The notes beneath the pieces were generated by a model that did no database searches, had not been told where the DNA came from, and saw only the letters and a list, made by a program, of their open reading frames with translations. A stretch of 57,109 nt of DNA from Streptomyces amritsarensis (lineage in GTDB: Bacteria > Actinomycetota > Actinomycetes > Streptomycetales > Streptomycetaceae). The stretch is taken from positions 1 to 57,109 of the forward strand of contig NZ_MQUR01000044.1 of NCBI RefSeq assembly GCF_001953875.1. The letters run 5' to 3'. Made by a program: the position numbers and the translations under genes. Numbering within the stretch: the stretch's first letter is position 1; every line of letters begins with the position of its first letter. Below are positions 24,695 through 33,542 of the stretch, in pieces.

Positions 24695-26065
24695 ATGCGC
24701 CACCACGATCTTGTCGTCATCGGCGCCGGATCCGGCAACGCCGTCGTCGACGACTCGTTCGCGGACCTGGACGTGGCCGTCGTCGAGGAACGCTGGTTCG
24801 GCGGGACCTGCCTCAACGCCGGATGCATCCCGAGCAAGATGCTCGCCCACACCGCCCAAGTGGCCCGCACGGTCGCGGAAGCCGCAGCCTACGACGTGGA
24901 CGCCGCAGCGGGCGGGCTGCGTTGGCGCGCCGCGCGCGACCGGGTCTTCCGGCGGCTGGACGCCGAACGGGACAAGGGCCGCAAGGGCCGCCGGGGCCAG
25001 GACTTCGTCACCGTGTACGAGGGCCGGGCCCGGTTCACCGGCCCCAGAACCCTCCGGATGGAGCGTTTTGCCGGTGGCCCCGTCGACGTCCGCGCCGCCC
25101 AGGTCGTCGTCGCCGCGGGCGGCCGACCGCTGGTCCCCCCGGCCGTCGCCGACTCGGGCCTGCCGTACGAGACCTCCGACACCGTCATGCGCATCGACGA
25201 GCCGCCCCGGCGCCTGGCGATTCTCGGCGGCGGCTACATCGCCGCGGAACTCGCCGAGGTGTTCGCCGCGGCGGGCAGCGCCGTCACCATCGTGGAGAAG
25301 GAGCAGCGCCTGCTCGGACCGCAGGACGAGACGGTCGCCCAGCGGTTCACCGAGCTGGTCCGGCCCCGCTACGACCTCAGGCTCGGCCGGGAGGTCACCA
25401 GGGTCGGCGGCAGTCCGGGCGCGCTGAGGCTGACCCTCGACGACGGTTCGACGGCCGAGGCGGACACGCTGCTCGTCGCGGTGGGCCGGATTCCCAACAG
25501 CGACCGCTTGGATCTCGAAGCGGCCGGCGTCGCCACCCACCACGACGGCCGGGTGATCGTCGACCGCCATCAGCGCACGAGCGCGGAAGGCGTCTTCGCC
25601 CTCGGGGACATCTCCTCGCCGGTGCCCCTCAAGCACGTCGCCAACCGTGAGGCGGAGGTCGTCGCGCACAACCTCCGCCACCCGGACGACCTGATCAGCT
25701 GCGACCACGAGCAGGTGCCCGCGGCCGTCTTCACACAGCCCCAGATCGCCTCGGTCGGTCTCACCGAGCGCCAGTGCCGCGACCGGGGCCTGGACTACGC
25801 GGCGGGAACCGCCTGTTACGCCGACACCGCCTACGGCTGGGCCATGGAGGACACCACCGGTTTCTGCAAGGTGCTCGCCGAACCGGGCTCCGGCCGCCTC
25901 CTGGGCGCCCACCTCATGGGTCCCCAGGCCGCCACCCTCATCCAGCCCCTCGTGGTGGCCCTGGCCCTCGGCATCGACGCCGCCACCCTCGCCCGTCGCC
26001 CGTACTGGATCCACCCCGCGCTGACCGAGGTCGTCGACAACGCTCTGCGCGACCTCGACCGGTGA
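24695..26065 (+). CDS. mtr: Mycothione reductase
   Basis: A 456-residue flavoprotein disulfide reductase. The start (DLVVIGAGSGNAVVDDSFADLDVAVVE) is the distinctive mycothione-reductase variant of the FAD site. GGTCLNAGCIPSKM is the redox-active cysteine pair, ILGGGYIAAELAEVF is the NADPH site, and HPALTEVVDNAL is the C-terminal His-Glu base. The enzyme reduces mycothiol disulfide with NADPH in the cytosol, keeping the actinobacterial thiol pool reduced. The match to Mtr is better than to glutathione or lipoamide reductases because of the GSGN signature. It lies nine bases after the DUF3253 gene, in the same redox block as catalase. Confidence 0.9.
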   Translation: MRHHDLVVIGAGSGNAVVDDSFADLDVAVVEERWFGGTCLNAGCIPSKMLAHTAQVARTVAEAAAYDVDAAAGGLRWRAARDRVFRRLDAERDKGRKGRRGQDFVTVYEGRARFTGPRTLRMERFAGGPVDVRAAQVVVAAGGRPLVPPAVADSGLPYETSDTVMRIDEPPRRLAILGGGYIAAELAEVFAAAGSAVTIVEKEQRLLGPQDETVAQRFTELVRPRYDLRLGREVTRVGGSPGALRLTLDDGSTAEADTLLVAVGRIPNSDRLDLEAAGVATHHDGRVIVDRHQRTSAEGVFALGDISSPVPLKHVANREAEVVAHNLRHPDDLISCDHEQVPAAVFTQPQIASVGLTERQCRDRGLDYAAGTACYADTAYGWAMEDTTGFCKVLAEPGSGRLLGAHLMGPQAATLIQPLVVALALGIDAATLARRPYWIHPALTEVVDNALRDLDR

Positions 26066-26101
26066 GGGTTTCGAGGGCTCCGCAGCGGTAAGGCGCACGA
26101 C

Positions 26102-27067
26102 ATGGTGCACATCGGATACACGATGATGACCGAGCAGGCCGGACCCAGGGAACTCGTCGACCACGTGGTGGGCGCGGAGCGGGCCGGTTTCGACTTCTCC
26201 GTCATCTCCGACCACTCCTTCCCCTGGCTGGACGCCCAGGGGCACGCCCCGTACGCGTGGAGCGTCCTGGGTGCGGCCGCGCAGGCCACCTCCCGCATAC
26301 CGCTCATGACGTACGTGACCTGTCCGACGTTCCGCTACCACCCCGCGGTGGTCGCCCAGAAGGCGGCCACGATGCAGCTCCTGTCCGAGGGACGCTTCCG
26401 GCTCGGCCTGGGCTCGGGCGAGAACCTCAACGAGCACATCGTGGGCGCGGGCTGGCCCGCCGCCCACGTCCGCCTCGAGATGCTCGAAGAAGCCGTGGAG
26501 ATCATCCGATCCCTGTTCGCCGGAGGGTACGTCAGCCACCACGGCACCCACTTCGACGTCGAGAACGCCAAACTGTGGGACCTCCCCGACGACCCGCCTC
26601 CCCTCGGTATCGCCGTCTCCGGAGACCGGTCCTGCGAGATCGCGGGCACGCACGGCGACCTGCTGATCGCCACCGAGCCGAAGCGGGAGCTGCTGACCGC
26701 GTTCGACGCGCACGGCGGCGCGGGCAAACCGCGCGTCGGCCAGCTCCCCGTCTGCTACGACCCCGACCGCGATGCCGCGGTGGAACGGGCCCACAGGCAG
26801 TTCCGCTGGGCGCTCGGCGGCTGGAAGGTCAACGCGGAACTGCCCGGCCCCGCCGGATTCGCCCAGGCCTCACAGCACACCAGGCCCGAGGACGTCGCCG
26901 ACGCCATCCCCTGCGGCGACGACGTGGACGCCTTCGTCGACGCCGTACGCCCTTACGTCGACGCCGGATTCGACGAGGTCGCCCTCGTCCAGGTCGGAGG
27001 GGACCAGCAGAAATCCTTCCTCGCCTGGTCCGAGGCCACGCTGCTGCCGGCTCTGGCGCAGCTGTGA
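26102..27067 (+). CDS. F420-dependent LLM-class oxidoreductase
   Basis: A 321-residue luciferase-like (beta/alpha)8 enzyme of the TIGR03557-type F420-dependent family. IGYTMMTEQAGPRELVDHVVGAERAGFDFSVISDHSFPW is the characteristic N-terminus, and SEGRFRLGLGSGENLNEHI is the F420-binding loop. It belongs with the FGD-like group that uses coenzyme F420. The substrate is unknown. It lies 36 bp after mtr on the same strand and probably shares its transcript. Confidence 0.88.
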   Translation: MVHIGYTMMTEQAGPRELVDHVVGAERAGFDFSVISDHSFPWLDAQGHAPYAWSVLGAAAQATSRIPLMTYVTCPTFRYHPAVVAQKAATMQLLSEGRFRLGLGSGENLNEHIVGAGWPAAHVRLEMLEEAVEIIRSLFAGGYVSHHGTHFDVENAKLWDLPDDPPPLGIAVSGDRSCEIAGTHGDLLIATEPKRELLTAFDAHGGAGKPRVGQLPVCYDPDRDAAVERAHRQFRWALGGWKVNAELPGPAGFAQASQHTRPEDVADAIPCGDDVDAFVDAVRPYVDAGFDEVALVQVGGDQQKSFLAWSEATLLPALAQL

Positions 27068-27377
27068 CAGCGGCCCCGTGAAGCAGCAGCGGCCGCGTCC
27101 ATCACGGCCGCGCCCACACCGGCGCGCCGCCGCGGCCGCATGACGCGTGCGCCGCTCGGGCCGGCCACGCCGGGGTGCCGGATTCGGGCACGGCCGGGCG
27201 GGGAGGGGCCAGCGGGGCGGGCCGTGTGGCTCAGCAAGACGGCTCGTTCGGTGAGTACCGCGTACGGGGTGGGGCAGGCGCGCGAAGGCAGGGCACCGAT
27301 GGAGTGCCCCACCCCAGGGCCTGAAGCGGCGGCGACCGCGCGGGGTGCGGGCTCCCACACACACCAGGAGGTTGTAC
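27068..27377. other. Gene-free gap before the SRPBCC gene
   Basis: About 310 bp with no gene-like frame and no clear hairpin or promoter box. It presumably ends the LLM transcript and starts the next. Confidence 0.4.
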
Positions 27378-27827
27378 ATGTCGCAGGTCAAGGAATCCAT
27401 CGAGGTCAATGTCCCGGTCCGCACGGCCTACGACCAGTGGACGCAGTTCGAGACGTTCCCGCAGTTCATGGACGGTGTCGAGCGAATCGAGCAGCGAACG
27501 GACACGATGACGCACTGGGTGACGAAGATCGCCGGTGTGGAGCGGGAGTTCGACGCGGAGATCACGGAGCAGATCCCGGACACCAAGGTCGCCTGGGTCA
27601 CCATCGGCGGAGAGAGCGAGCAGTCGGGCCTGGTCACCTTCGAACCGATCGATCCGTCCCATACCCAGGTCACCCTGATGATGGACTTCGACCCCGAGGG
27701 GATGGCGGAGAACATCGGGGACAAGCTCGGCTTCGTCGACCGGCAGGTCAAGGGCGACCTGAAGCGCTTCAAGCACTTCATCGAGGACCGCGGCACCGCC
27801 TCCGGCAGCTGGCGCGGCCAGGTCTGA
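27378..27827 (+). CDS. SRPBCC (cyclase/dehydrase-type) protein
   Basis: A 149-residue START-like protein: QVKESIEVNVPVRTAYDQWTQFETFPQFMDGVERIEQ is the classic SRPBCC/polyketide-cyclase-like start, followed by a beta-rich core. Members bind hydrophobic ligands in a helix-grip cavity; in Streptomyces they act as aromatases in polyketide paths or as stress-associated 'general stress' proteins. No polyketide genes are nearby. The ATG at 27378 is chosen for AGGAGG seven bases before. It ends the plus-strand block at a bidirectional terminator. Confidence 0.88.
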   Translation: MSQVKESIEVNVPVRTAYDQWTQFETFPQFMDGVERIEQRTDTMTHWVTKIAGVEREFDAEITEQIPDTKVAWVTIGGESEQSGLVTFEPIDPSHTQVTLMMDFDPEGMAENIGDKLGFVDRQVKGDLKRFKHFIEDRGTASGSWRGQV

Positions 27828-27840
27828 CACCCGCGCCCAC

Positions 27841-27886
27841 GCCGAGGTCCGGCGCACCGGCCACCGCCGGCGCGCCGGACCTCGGC
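27841..27886. terminator. Bidirectional terminator
   Basis: A perfect 15-bp stem (GCCGAGGTCCGGCGC at 27841-27855, complement at 27872-27886) with a 16-nt loop, between the convergent SRPBCC and anchored-protein genes. It can serve both strands. Confidence 0.85.
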
Positions 27887-27896
27887 CGTGGTGCGG

Positions 27897-28532
27897 TCAG
27901 GCCGCCAGCTTGGGCAGCAGCGTCTGGAGGAGCTGCCTCATCGCCGTGAAGGAGCCGTCGACCTCGGCGTCGGTCAGCGGCGGTGCCGGCGTGGCATCGA
28001 CCCGGCAGTACAGATTGCGGACAAGGACCGTCATCCCGATCCCGGCACCGTTCGAGGCGCGGTACCGGAGGGCCTGTTCCCCGAGACCGGCGACCGTCTC
28101 CACGGGACCGTAGGGCGCCCTCAGGCCGACCTCGAAGGCTCCGACGGCCTTGTCCACGTCCCTGTAGGCGCTGCAGAGAACGGTGACCTCCACCACGCCC
28201 GTCCCGCCGCGGGCCATGGACTGCTCGCACATGGAACCGGAGACCAGCTCGGGTTCGAGGCCGGTGTCGTATCCGTCGCGTACACCCTGGGGGTGGAACA
28301 GTTCCGCGAACTCCGCGAAGTCGACGCGTTCGCAGAGGTTTCGGGGCGGGAGGTAGTCGCCCGGCCTGAGGGCCACCGCACCTGCCTCGGGCGACGGCGA
28401 CGACCGGCTTCCCATGGGCGCGGGTGGCGAGTGGGAGACTCCCCATGCCATCGCCAACCGGATCAGCAGGCCGACGGCGACGAACGAGGCTCCGACCAAC
28501 GCCCAGATCCTGCTTCTGCTCCTACCCGCCAT
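27897..28532 (-). CDS. Membrane-anchored extracytoplasmic protein
   Basis: A 211-residue protein with one N-terminal anchor (RIWALVGASFVAVGLLIRLAMAW, about 8-30) and an outside domain. The domain has four cysteines (NLCERVDF, SMCEQSM, VLCSAYRD, LYCRVDA). The overall pattern (GDYLPPRNLCERVDFAEF..., VAGLGEQALRYR, LVRNLYCRV) resembles Streptomyces DUF3558-like or similar lipoprotein-type solute domains, but there is no lipobox. GGAGGGG is nine bases before the ATG at 28532; the longer frame upstream is low-quality sequence. Confidence 0.75.
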   Translation of the reverse strand: MAGRSRSRIWALVGASFVAVGLLIRLAMAWGVSHSPPAPMGSRSSPSPEAGAVALRPGDYLPPRNLCERVDFAEFAELFHPQGVRDGYDTGLEPELVSGSMCEQSMARGGTGVVEVTVLCSAYRDVDKAVGAFEVGLRAPYGPVETVAGLGEQALRYRASNGAGIGMTVLVRNLYCRVDATPAPPLTDAEVDGSFTAMRQLLQTLLPKLAA

Positions 28533-28858
28533 GACGTCCGTCCCCTCCGCCGTCCCACGACTCCCGCAGCCCGCCGAGCAGCACTGACACAGCATCAGCA
28601 GACGGTGCCGCCCGGCCCCCTCGCCCGCAGGGGCGGAACCCCCTGGGTACCAAGGGGGACGGCAGACCGAACCCCGCCAGTTCCCTGCCGCCCCCGCCCA
28701 GGCGGCTGCGGGACCTGTTCGCTGCGCGCGCGGGGGCCTGCTCGCGGTGAGACCGGCAGGGGTCACGGCACCTGCCGGCCTTCCACCCGGCCGGTACGGC
28801 GTCAGCCGTCAGACCCGCCCGGCGGCGTCACCGCCCCGGCACCGTGGAAGCGGGATCG
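28533..28858. other. Gap with a 20-bp imperfect palindrome
   Basis: About 326 bp with no gene-like frame. At 28639-28658, CCCCCTGG-GTAC-CAAGGGGG forms an 8-bp inverted repeat with one mismatch, possibly an operator or terminator for the minus-strand DUF1266 gene ending at 28859. Nothing else stands out. Confidence 0.45.
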
Positions 28859-30133
28859 TCAGCTCCAGTCGAGCGTGCGCCACGGGCTGGCCGGGTCCGT
28901 GGTCAGGGCGCGGTGGGTCGCGAGGGCCGTCTCGTACCACTCGCCGAACTCCTCCTCGTCGAAGTGGAGGCAGCGGCCCAGGATGTAGGAGGCCGAGAAG
29001 TCCTCCCACGAGCGGTAGTTGAGCTGGACGAGCCGCCCGGCCCGGACCACCGCCGTCTCCGCCTCCTGCAGGGAGCACAGGCGGGCGGCGAGTCCCCAGC
29101 GGGCCATGCCGGAGGCCCGGCCGTAGTCCCAGGCTTCGACGCTCCGGACGAAGCCTCCCTCGGGCAGCAGGCCGTCGGCGCGGAACCGCGCCTCGTAGCG
29201 GGCGATGCGGCCGATCAGTCGCTGGACTCCGGTCACCTGGCCCTCCAGCTCCGCGGCGGTGACGGGGCTGCCCGGGGTGACACCGTCTGCGGTCAGGTGC
29301 GGTTCTGCGGCGGCCTCGGCACGCCGGCGCACCACGTTCGCCGCGGCCTGGCGCCAGTGGTCGACGTCGACGGGGCCCGCGAAGTCCAGGGCCATGGAGC
29401 GGCGAAGTTGCAGGACGAATTCCCAGACCCCGCTGACCATGCCGGCGCTCAGCAGCTGTTCCTGCGTGTCCTGCCAGTCCTCGCGGGTGGTGACGCCCCA
29501 CCAGCGTTCCAGCGTGCGCTTCTCGTCGCGGTAGCCGCAGCCGTGGTAGGCCATCGAGTTCCAGTAGCGTCCGTTGCGCACGTTGATGTGCGCGCCGGCC
29601 GCGAGACCGAAGGCGACGGGGCCGGTACGGGGGCCGCCCACCTCCAGGGTGTGGACGACGTCCCGGGCCAGTCCCGGCCGTTCGACCGGGGCGGCGTGCC
29701 GCTGCCACAGGGCGCGGCCCTCCGGTCCGGCCGGCAGAACGCCCTCGCAGGGGCTGCCGGGGTTGACGACGAGGTAGGGCGGGTCGTTCTCGTTCCAGAC
29801 TTTCGCGAACCAGCCCAGGTCGTAGCAGTTGTAGACCGGGTCGGCGACGGGCGGCGGCAGCATGCCGCCGGTGTACACGGCCAGGCACGCGGTCCGGGTC
29901 TGCGGGTTCCAGTAGGGGTGGAAGCGGGTGTTGCCCGCGTTCGCGTCGACGTACGCCCGCGACTGCATCATGTACAGGTCGGCCCGGGCGACGAGGTCGT
30001 AGTACGCGGGCCAGTCGCCGCGCGCCTTCGCCTCGTACAGCCCCCGCTCGACCGCGCTCGGCGCCTGCCAGCCCTGCGCCGATGCCGTCGGACCGGGCGG
30101 GGCTCCTTCTTCGTGACCTGCTGTCAAGCTCAT
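28859..30133 (-). CDS. DUF1266 domain protein
   Basis: A 424-residue protein. The C-terminal ~200 residues are a DUF1266 domain: WDYGRASGMARWGLAARLCSLQEAE, LNYRSWEDFSASYILGRCLHFDEEE and ATHRALTTDPASPWRTLDW are its signature blocks. The N-terminal ~130 residues (ARADLYMMQSRAY..., RTACLAVYTGGMLPPP) recall an SseB-like module. DUF1266 proteins have no proven activity; in several bacteria they occur in polymorphic-toxin or type VI contexts. No secretion signal or toxin is visible here. AGGG precedes the ATG by seven bases. Confidence 0.82.
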   Translation of the reverse strand: MSLTAGHEEGAPPGPTASAQGWQAPSAVERGLYEAKARGDWPAYYDLVARADLYMMQSRAYVDANAGNTRFHPYWNPQTRTACLAVYTGGMLPPPVADPVYNCYDLGWFAKVWNENDPPYLVVNPGSPCEGVLPAGPEGRALWQRHAAPVERPGLARDVVHTLEVGGPRTGPVAFGLAAGAHINVRNGRYWNSMAYHGCGYRDEKRTLERWWGVTTREDWQDTQEQLLSAGMVSGVWEFVLQLRRSMALDFAGPVDVDHWRQAAANVVRRRAEAAAEPHLTADGVTPGSPVTAAELEGQVTGVQRLIGRIARYEARFRADGLLPEGGFVRSVEAWDYGRASGMARWGLAARLCSLQEAETAVVRAGRLVQLNYRSWEDFSASYILGRCLHFDEEEFGEWYETALATHRALTTDPASPWRTLDWS

Positions 30134-30528
30134 GGGAAAACCCTAAAGGCCGGTCCGACGCGGTCGGCATGCCGGCCCCGACGGCCCCCCACGCCGGCCC
30201 GGGACACGCGACGCACTCCCGGCCCCGTCGGCCGTATCGCGCTCCACGGCCGGCCCCGGCCCCCGTGGAGCGACCCCGGCGCATTCGCATCGACCGCGGT
30301 CTGACCGGCTCGAACGCGCCGGGGGCAGCCCGGTTGCCGCGGAGTTCCGGGGCGGCAGCCGCATGCTGCCGTCCCGGAGCGGACGGCGGCCCGTGCTCCG
30401 CGGCCCTGACGGTCGACGGGGGCCCTGCTGAACCGGTGGCTCACGGTCCGCACCGTGTCAGGCGGCGCGGACCGCCCCCCGACAGCCCCCTTCGGCCGAT
30501 CCGGGAGGACGGCCCCGCCGCAGGGCCC
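30134..30528. other. Gap with a nested hairpin
   Basis: About 395 bp without a gene-like frame. It holds a nested structure: an outer 9-bp perfect repeat (GCCGCGGAG at 30336-30344, complement at 30396-30404) around an inner 13-bp stem (30347-30359 with 30365-30377, one mismatch, loop CGCAT). It lies downstream of the minus-strand gene ending at 30529 and is probably a terminator. Confidence 0.5.
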
Positions 30529-31200
30529 TCAGGGCCGGCGTCCGGCCCAGGCCACGAGCCGGTCGATGGCCGGGGCCCCGGCGTCCACGGCCACCGCTTC
30601 TCCGAAGGGGATCCGCCCGCCGCGCGGTTCGGCCGGCAGCGCACGACGTACGACGCCGATCACCCGCTCGATCAGAGCCGGGTCCCAGTCCGGGTCCTGC
30701 CCGGTCGCCCTGGCGAGGTCCCAGGTGTGCACCGTGAGCTCGTGGGTGTAGATGGCCGCGGCGGCCGCGCCCGGCAGGACGCCGATCGGCAGGCGCAGCT
30801 GCCGACCGAGGATGCCCGGATCCGCCCACACCTCCGCGACCTCGCGGGCGCCCGGCCCCCAGGCCGCCGCCCACGCGCCGTCGGCGATCTCGTCGGCGAA
30901 GGACGGGACGCTGAACGGGTCCTCGCCGCGCCCGATCACCGAGATCCGGCGGACGACGGCGACGAGATGGCTCGACAGCCGCCGCACATCGAACTCCTCG
31001 CAGGGCGTCGGGGAGTCGTACTGCTCGGGCCGGACGGCGGCCAGCGTACGGCCCGCCAGCTCGACGGCCGCGGCGAGGTCGGTCCGCGGATCGAAGGAGG
31101 AGGGGCCGGTGACGGTAGCGGCGGTACCGGACGACTCGGAGGAGTCGGAGGAGCCGGAAGAGTCGGACGGGGTCGTGATGAGCTGCTCGATCTTGTTCAT
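30529..31200 (-). CDS. TIGR03086 metal-binding (mycothiol-type) protein
   Basis: A 223-residue DinB/maleylpyruvate-isomerase-like protein of the TIGR03086 family. SPTPCEEFDVRRLSSHLVAVVRR contains the first histidine, and AAAIYTHELTVHTWDLARATGQ holds the two others of the metal site. Family members use mycothiol or bind zinc in detoxification. The N-terminus has a Ser-rich insertion (SDSSGSSDSSESSG). ATG at 31200 is preceded by CAGGGTG. It is divergent from a WYL regulator that probably controls it. Confidence 0.85.
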   Translation of the reverse strand: MNKIEQLITTPSDSSGSSDSSESSGTAATVTGPSSFDPRTDLAAAVELAGRTLAAVRPEQYDSPTPCEEFDVRRLSSHLVAVVRRISVIGRGEDPFSVPSFADEIADGAWAAAWGPGAREVAEVWADPGILGRQLRLPIGVLPGAAAAAIYTHELTVHTWDLARATGQDPDWDPALIERVIGVVRRALPAEPRGGRIPFGEAVAVDAGAPAIDRLVAWAGRRP

Positions 31201-31217
31201 GAGTTCACCCTGCAAGC

Positions 31218-31254
31218 AGAAGTGGCCACCTTCTGGCCAGTTCTCCGAAGAGAA
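31218..31254. promoter_or_regulatory. Candidate operator for the WYL regulator
   Basis: Two palindromic TGGCCA hexamers (31223-31228 and 31234-31239) start 11 bp apart, one helical turn. They sit within AGAAG...CTTCT symmetry (31218-31234) and are followed by TTCTC-CGAA-GAGAA (31241-31254), a perfect 5-bp inverted repeat. All are in the 100-bp gap between the two divergent genes. Confidence 0.5.
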
Positions 31255-31300
31255 TGTGAGAGGCGACGACACGGCACCCACGAAGGAGCAAAAGGGGCAC

Positions 31301-32272
31301 ATGAAAGCGGACCGGCTGGTGGCGACCCTGCTCTTCCTCCAAGAACGCGGCCGCGTCACCGTCCCCGAAGTGGCCGCCGAACTGGAGATCTCCGAACGCA
31401 CCGCGCGCCGAGACCTGGAAGCCCTGGCGGCGGCCGGCATCCCCGTCTACTCGCAACGCGGCCGCGGCGGCGGCTGGTCCCTCGTCGGCGGGGCACGCAC
31501 CAACCTCACCGGACTGACCGCCGACGAGACCCGGGCACTCTTCCTCGCCACCGGCCCCCTGACGGCGACCCCCGAACTGCGCACCACACTGCGCAAGCTG
31601 GTCCGGGCCCTCCCGCCGCCCATGCGGGCGCACGCCCGAGCCGCGACCCGCGCGGGGGTCGTCGACAGCACGGACTGGTCCCGCAACGCCGTCACCGCCG
31701 ATGCCGCACACCGCTCCGCGCTCCAGAGCGCCGTCGTGGACGGGATCCGTGTCCGTCTCGGGTACGCGGGTGTCGGCAAACCGGCCGGCGAACGCACCGT
31801 CGACCCCCTGGGCCTCGTGGCCAAGGCCGGGGTGGACTACCTGGTCGCCGGTACGGACAAGGGCCTGCGCACCTTCCGGCTCAGCCGGGTCACCTCCGTC
31901 GAGCCCACCGGCGAACCGGTGGTCCGGCCGCCCGACTTCGACCTCGCCACGGCGTGGCGGACGCTGTCCGGGGCCTTCCAGGACGGCATGCACGCGGTGA
32001 CCGCGCGGGCCCGCGTCCACCCCGACACGCTGGCCCTGCTGCAACGGTTCCTCGGCGGCCGCGTGCGCGTCGGCGGTCCGCTGCCCGACGGCTGGACCGA
32101 GGTGTGGGTCGACGGCCCGGCCGCGAAGGCCCTCGCAGGGCATCTGGCCGGTTTGGGAGCGGGAGTCGAGGTACTGGAGCCGCCGGAAGTACGACAGTGG
32201 CTGGCCCGGATCGCCGCCGAACTCGCCGGGATGTACGCGGGGGAGGAAGTGCAGACACCCGACGGCCGGTAA
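31301..32272 (+). CDS. WYL-domain HTH transcriptional regulator
   Basis: A 323-residue YafY-type regulator. Residues 1-60 are a DeoR-like helix-turn-helix (ADRLVATLLFLQERGRVTVPEVAAELEISERTARRDLEAL). A WYL ligand-binding domain follows around 135-200 (VDGIRVRLGYAG, VDPLGLVAKAGVDYLVA), then a C-terminal WCX-like domain. Such proteins sense nucleic acids, nucleotides or other ligands. The start at 31301 has AGGGG close upstream and begins the HTH directly; the frame is open far upstream but without coding character. It probably controls the divergent TIGR03086 gene. Confidence 0.9.
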   Translation: MKADRLVATLLFLQERGRVTVPEVAAELEISERTARRDLEALAAAGIPVYSQRGRGGGWSLVGGARTNLTGLTADETRALFLATGPLTATPELRTTLRKLVRALPPPMRAHARAATRAGVVDSTDWSRNAVTADAAHRSALQSAVVDGIRVRLGYAGVGKPAGERTVDPLGLVAKAGVDYLVAGTDKGLRTFRLSRVTSVEPTGEPVVRPPDFDLATAWRTLSGAFQDGMHAVTARARVHPDTLALLQRFLGGRVRVGGPLPDGWTEVWVDGPAAKALAGHLAGLGAGVEVLEPPEVRQWLARIAAELAGMYAGEEVQTPDGR

Positions 32273-32415
32273 CCGATGCCGAACCGTTCTGCGCGGTGCG
32301 CGTGCGACCGCGGTCGCTGCGTCTGCCGAAGGCGCCTGACGAGACGGCCGTTGTCAGTGGCGGGCGCGAGGATGCGGTCATACCGCTGAACCGGCCGCCT
32401 CGTGAAGGGTCCTCC

Positions 32416-33138
32416 ATGTCCGATTCCATGCCCGTTTCCGTTTCCGTTCCCGGGTCCGCAGCCGACACCGCGGCCCTACCCTTCCCCACCGGCTGGTGTG
32501 CCACGGATCTGGGGAACTTCCGGCCGTGCGCGTCCACCTACGAGGTGTACCCCCTGGAGAGCCTGCCGCCGCTGGAGGCCGCCCACCTCGACGGCGGGTT
32601 CGACTGGCTGGGCGGGGCGGGCGGGCCGCGATCCGGGCACACGGAGCATCTTGCCGCCACGGAGCGGGAACTGGCCGAGGCCGGACTGACGCTCCCGGAG
32701 GGCTTCGCCGCCTTCTACGGCAGCGAATCCCTCTGCCGCGTCTTCGACGAGGTCTCGGTGACGGCCTGCTGGAGCCACCTTTCCGGTCCGCTGCGCAGCC
32801 CGGTCGAGGAGGGCGCCCGCCTCGTACGGTTCCTGCGCGACCAGCAGGACTGCGTCATCTGGTACCTGTACCTGCGCCCCTCCGGCGAGGCGTTCGTGGT
32901 CTTCTCGCATCTGGAGCTGGAGTCCGCCGGCTGGTGGGCGGACGGTGAGCCGACCGAGGAGGTCCGGGCCGCGGTGGCCTCCTCGCTGATGCGGTGCGCC
33001 GACACCTTCGAGGAGTTCGCGTACCGCTTCGTCGTGGAGAACGAGCTGTGGATGCAGGCACACTCCGCAGGCGCCGCGGGCCCGCTCGCTCACCACCTGC
33101 GGACGTACGCCGACCACTACGCGTCCGCTGCCTCCTGA
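32416..33138 (+). CDS. SMI1/KNR4 (SUKH)-like protein
   Basis: A 240-residue protein resembling Streptomyces SMI1/KNR4-family members. TLPEGFAAFYGSESL is like the conserved SUKH segment, and ACWSHLSGPLRSP, GARLVRFLRDQQDCVIWYLYLRPSGEAFVVFSHLELE form the beta-rich core. SUKH proteins often act as immunity proteins to contact-dependent toxins, but no toxin gene is adjacent. The ATG at 32416 has only AAGGG upstream and a repetitive Val/Ser-rich start. Confidence 0.65.
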   Translation: MSDSMPVSVSVPGSAADTAALPFPTGWCATDLGNFRPCASTYEVYPLESLPPLEAAHLDGGFDWLGGAGGPRSGHTEHLAATERELAEAGLTLPEGFAAFYGSESLCRVFDEVSVTACWSHLSGPLRSPVEEGARLVRFLRDQQDCVIWYLYLRPSGEAFVVFSHLELESAGWWADGEPTEEVRAAVASSLMRCADTFEEFAYRFVVENELWMQAHSAGAAGPLAHHLRTYADHYASAAS

Positions 33139-33398
33139 CCCGGGCGGGCCGGTCGGTGCGAGGCCCTTTCGGCCGCTGCCGTACGGGCGTTGAACACATC
33201 CGGTAGTGGCGGCCGCTGGGTGCGGATACAAGCGTCCATCCGTGCGTGGATGGCGTCATGTTGATCCGAAAGGGCGATGAGCGGGCTGCCCGCCCGGGAC
33301 GATCAACGGCGGGTGGTGGACCAGGATGCGTGAACGCTGACCCCGTACCCGGCGCCGCCTCGTTCTCGACGGGGCAGCGAGGGCGGGCCTGCGCTGTA
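33139..33398. other. Gene-free gap with a small hairpin
   Basis: About 260 bp. CCATCC...GGATGG at about 33236-33253 forms a short stem that could terminate transcription from the SUKH-like gene. No gene-like frame is seen. Confidence 0.4.
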
Positions 33399-33542
33399 TC
33401 AGGCGAGGGCGTAGACCACGATCACCGAGGTGCAGGCGATGGCACCCGCGGCAGCGACCGCTGCGGCCACTGCCAGGATGGCGATGGCCGCACGTTCTAC
33501 GCCGCGACGGTGGCCGGCCGGTTTCCATTCACGCTGATTCAT
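33399..33542 (-). CDS. Very small single-helix membrane protein
   Basis: A 47-residue peptide: a basic N-terminus (NQREWKPAGHRRGVER) and one strong membrane helix (AAIAILAVAAAVAAAGAIACTSVIVVYAL). Codon third positions are mostly G or C, as in real genes here. The ribosome site is weak (AGG about nine bases before the ATG). Function unknown; it may be a small regulatory membrane peptide. Confidence 0.45.
   Translation of the reverse strand: MNQREWKPAGHRRGVERAAIAILAVAAAVAAAGAIACTSVIVVYALA

Noticed and set aside
30082..32400. The long frame running into the SUKH-like gene
   Set aside because: Only the part from 32416 looks like protein; the rest overlaps TIGR03086 and WYL genes and has shadow composition.
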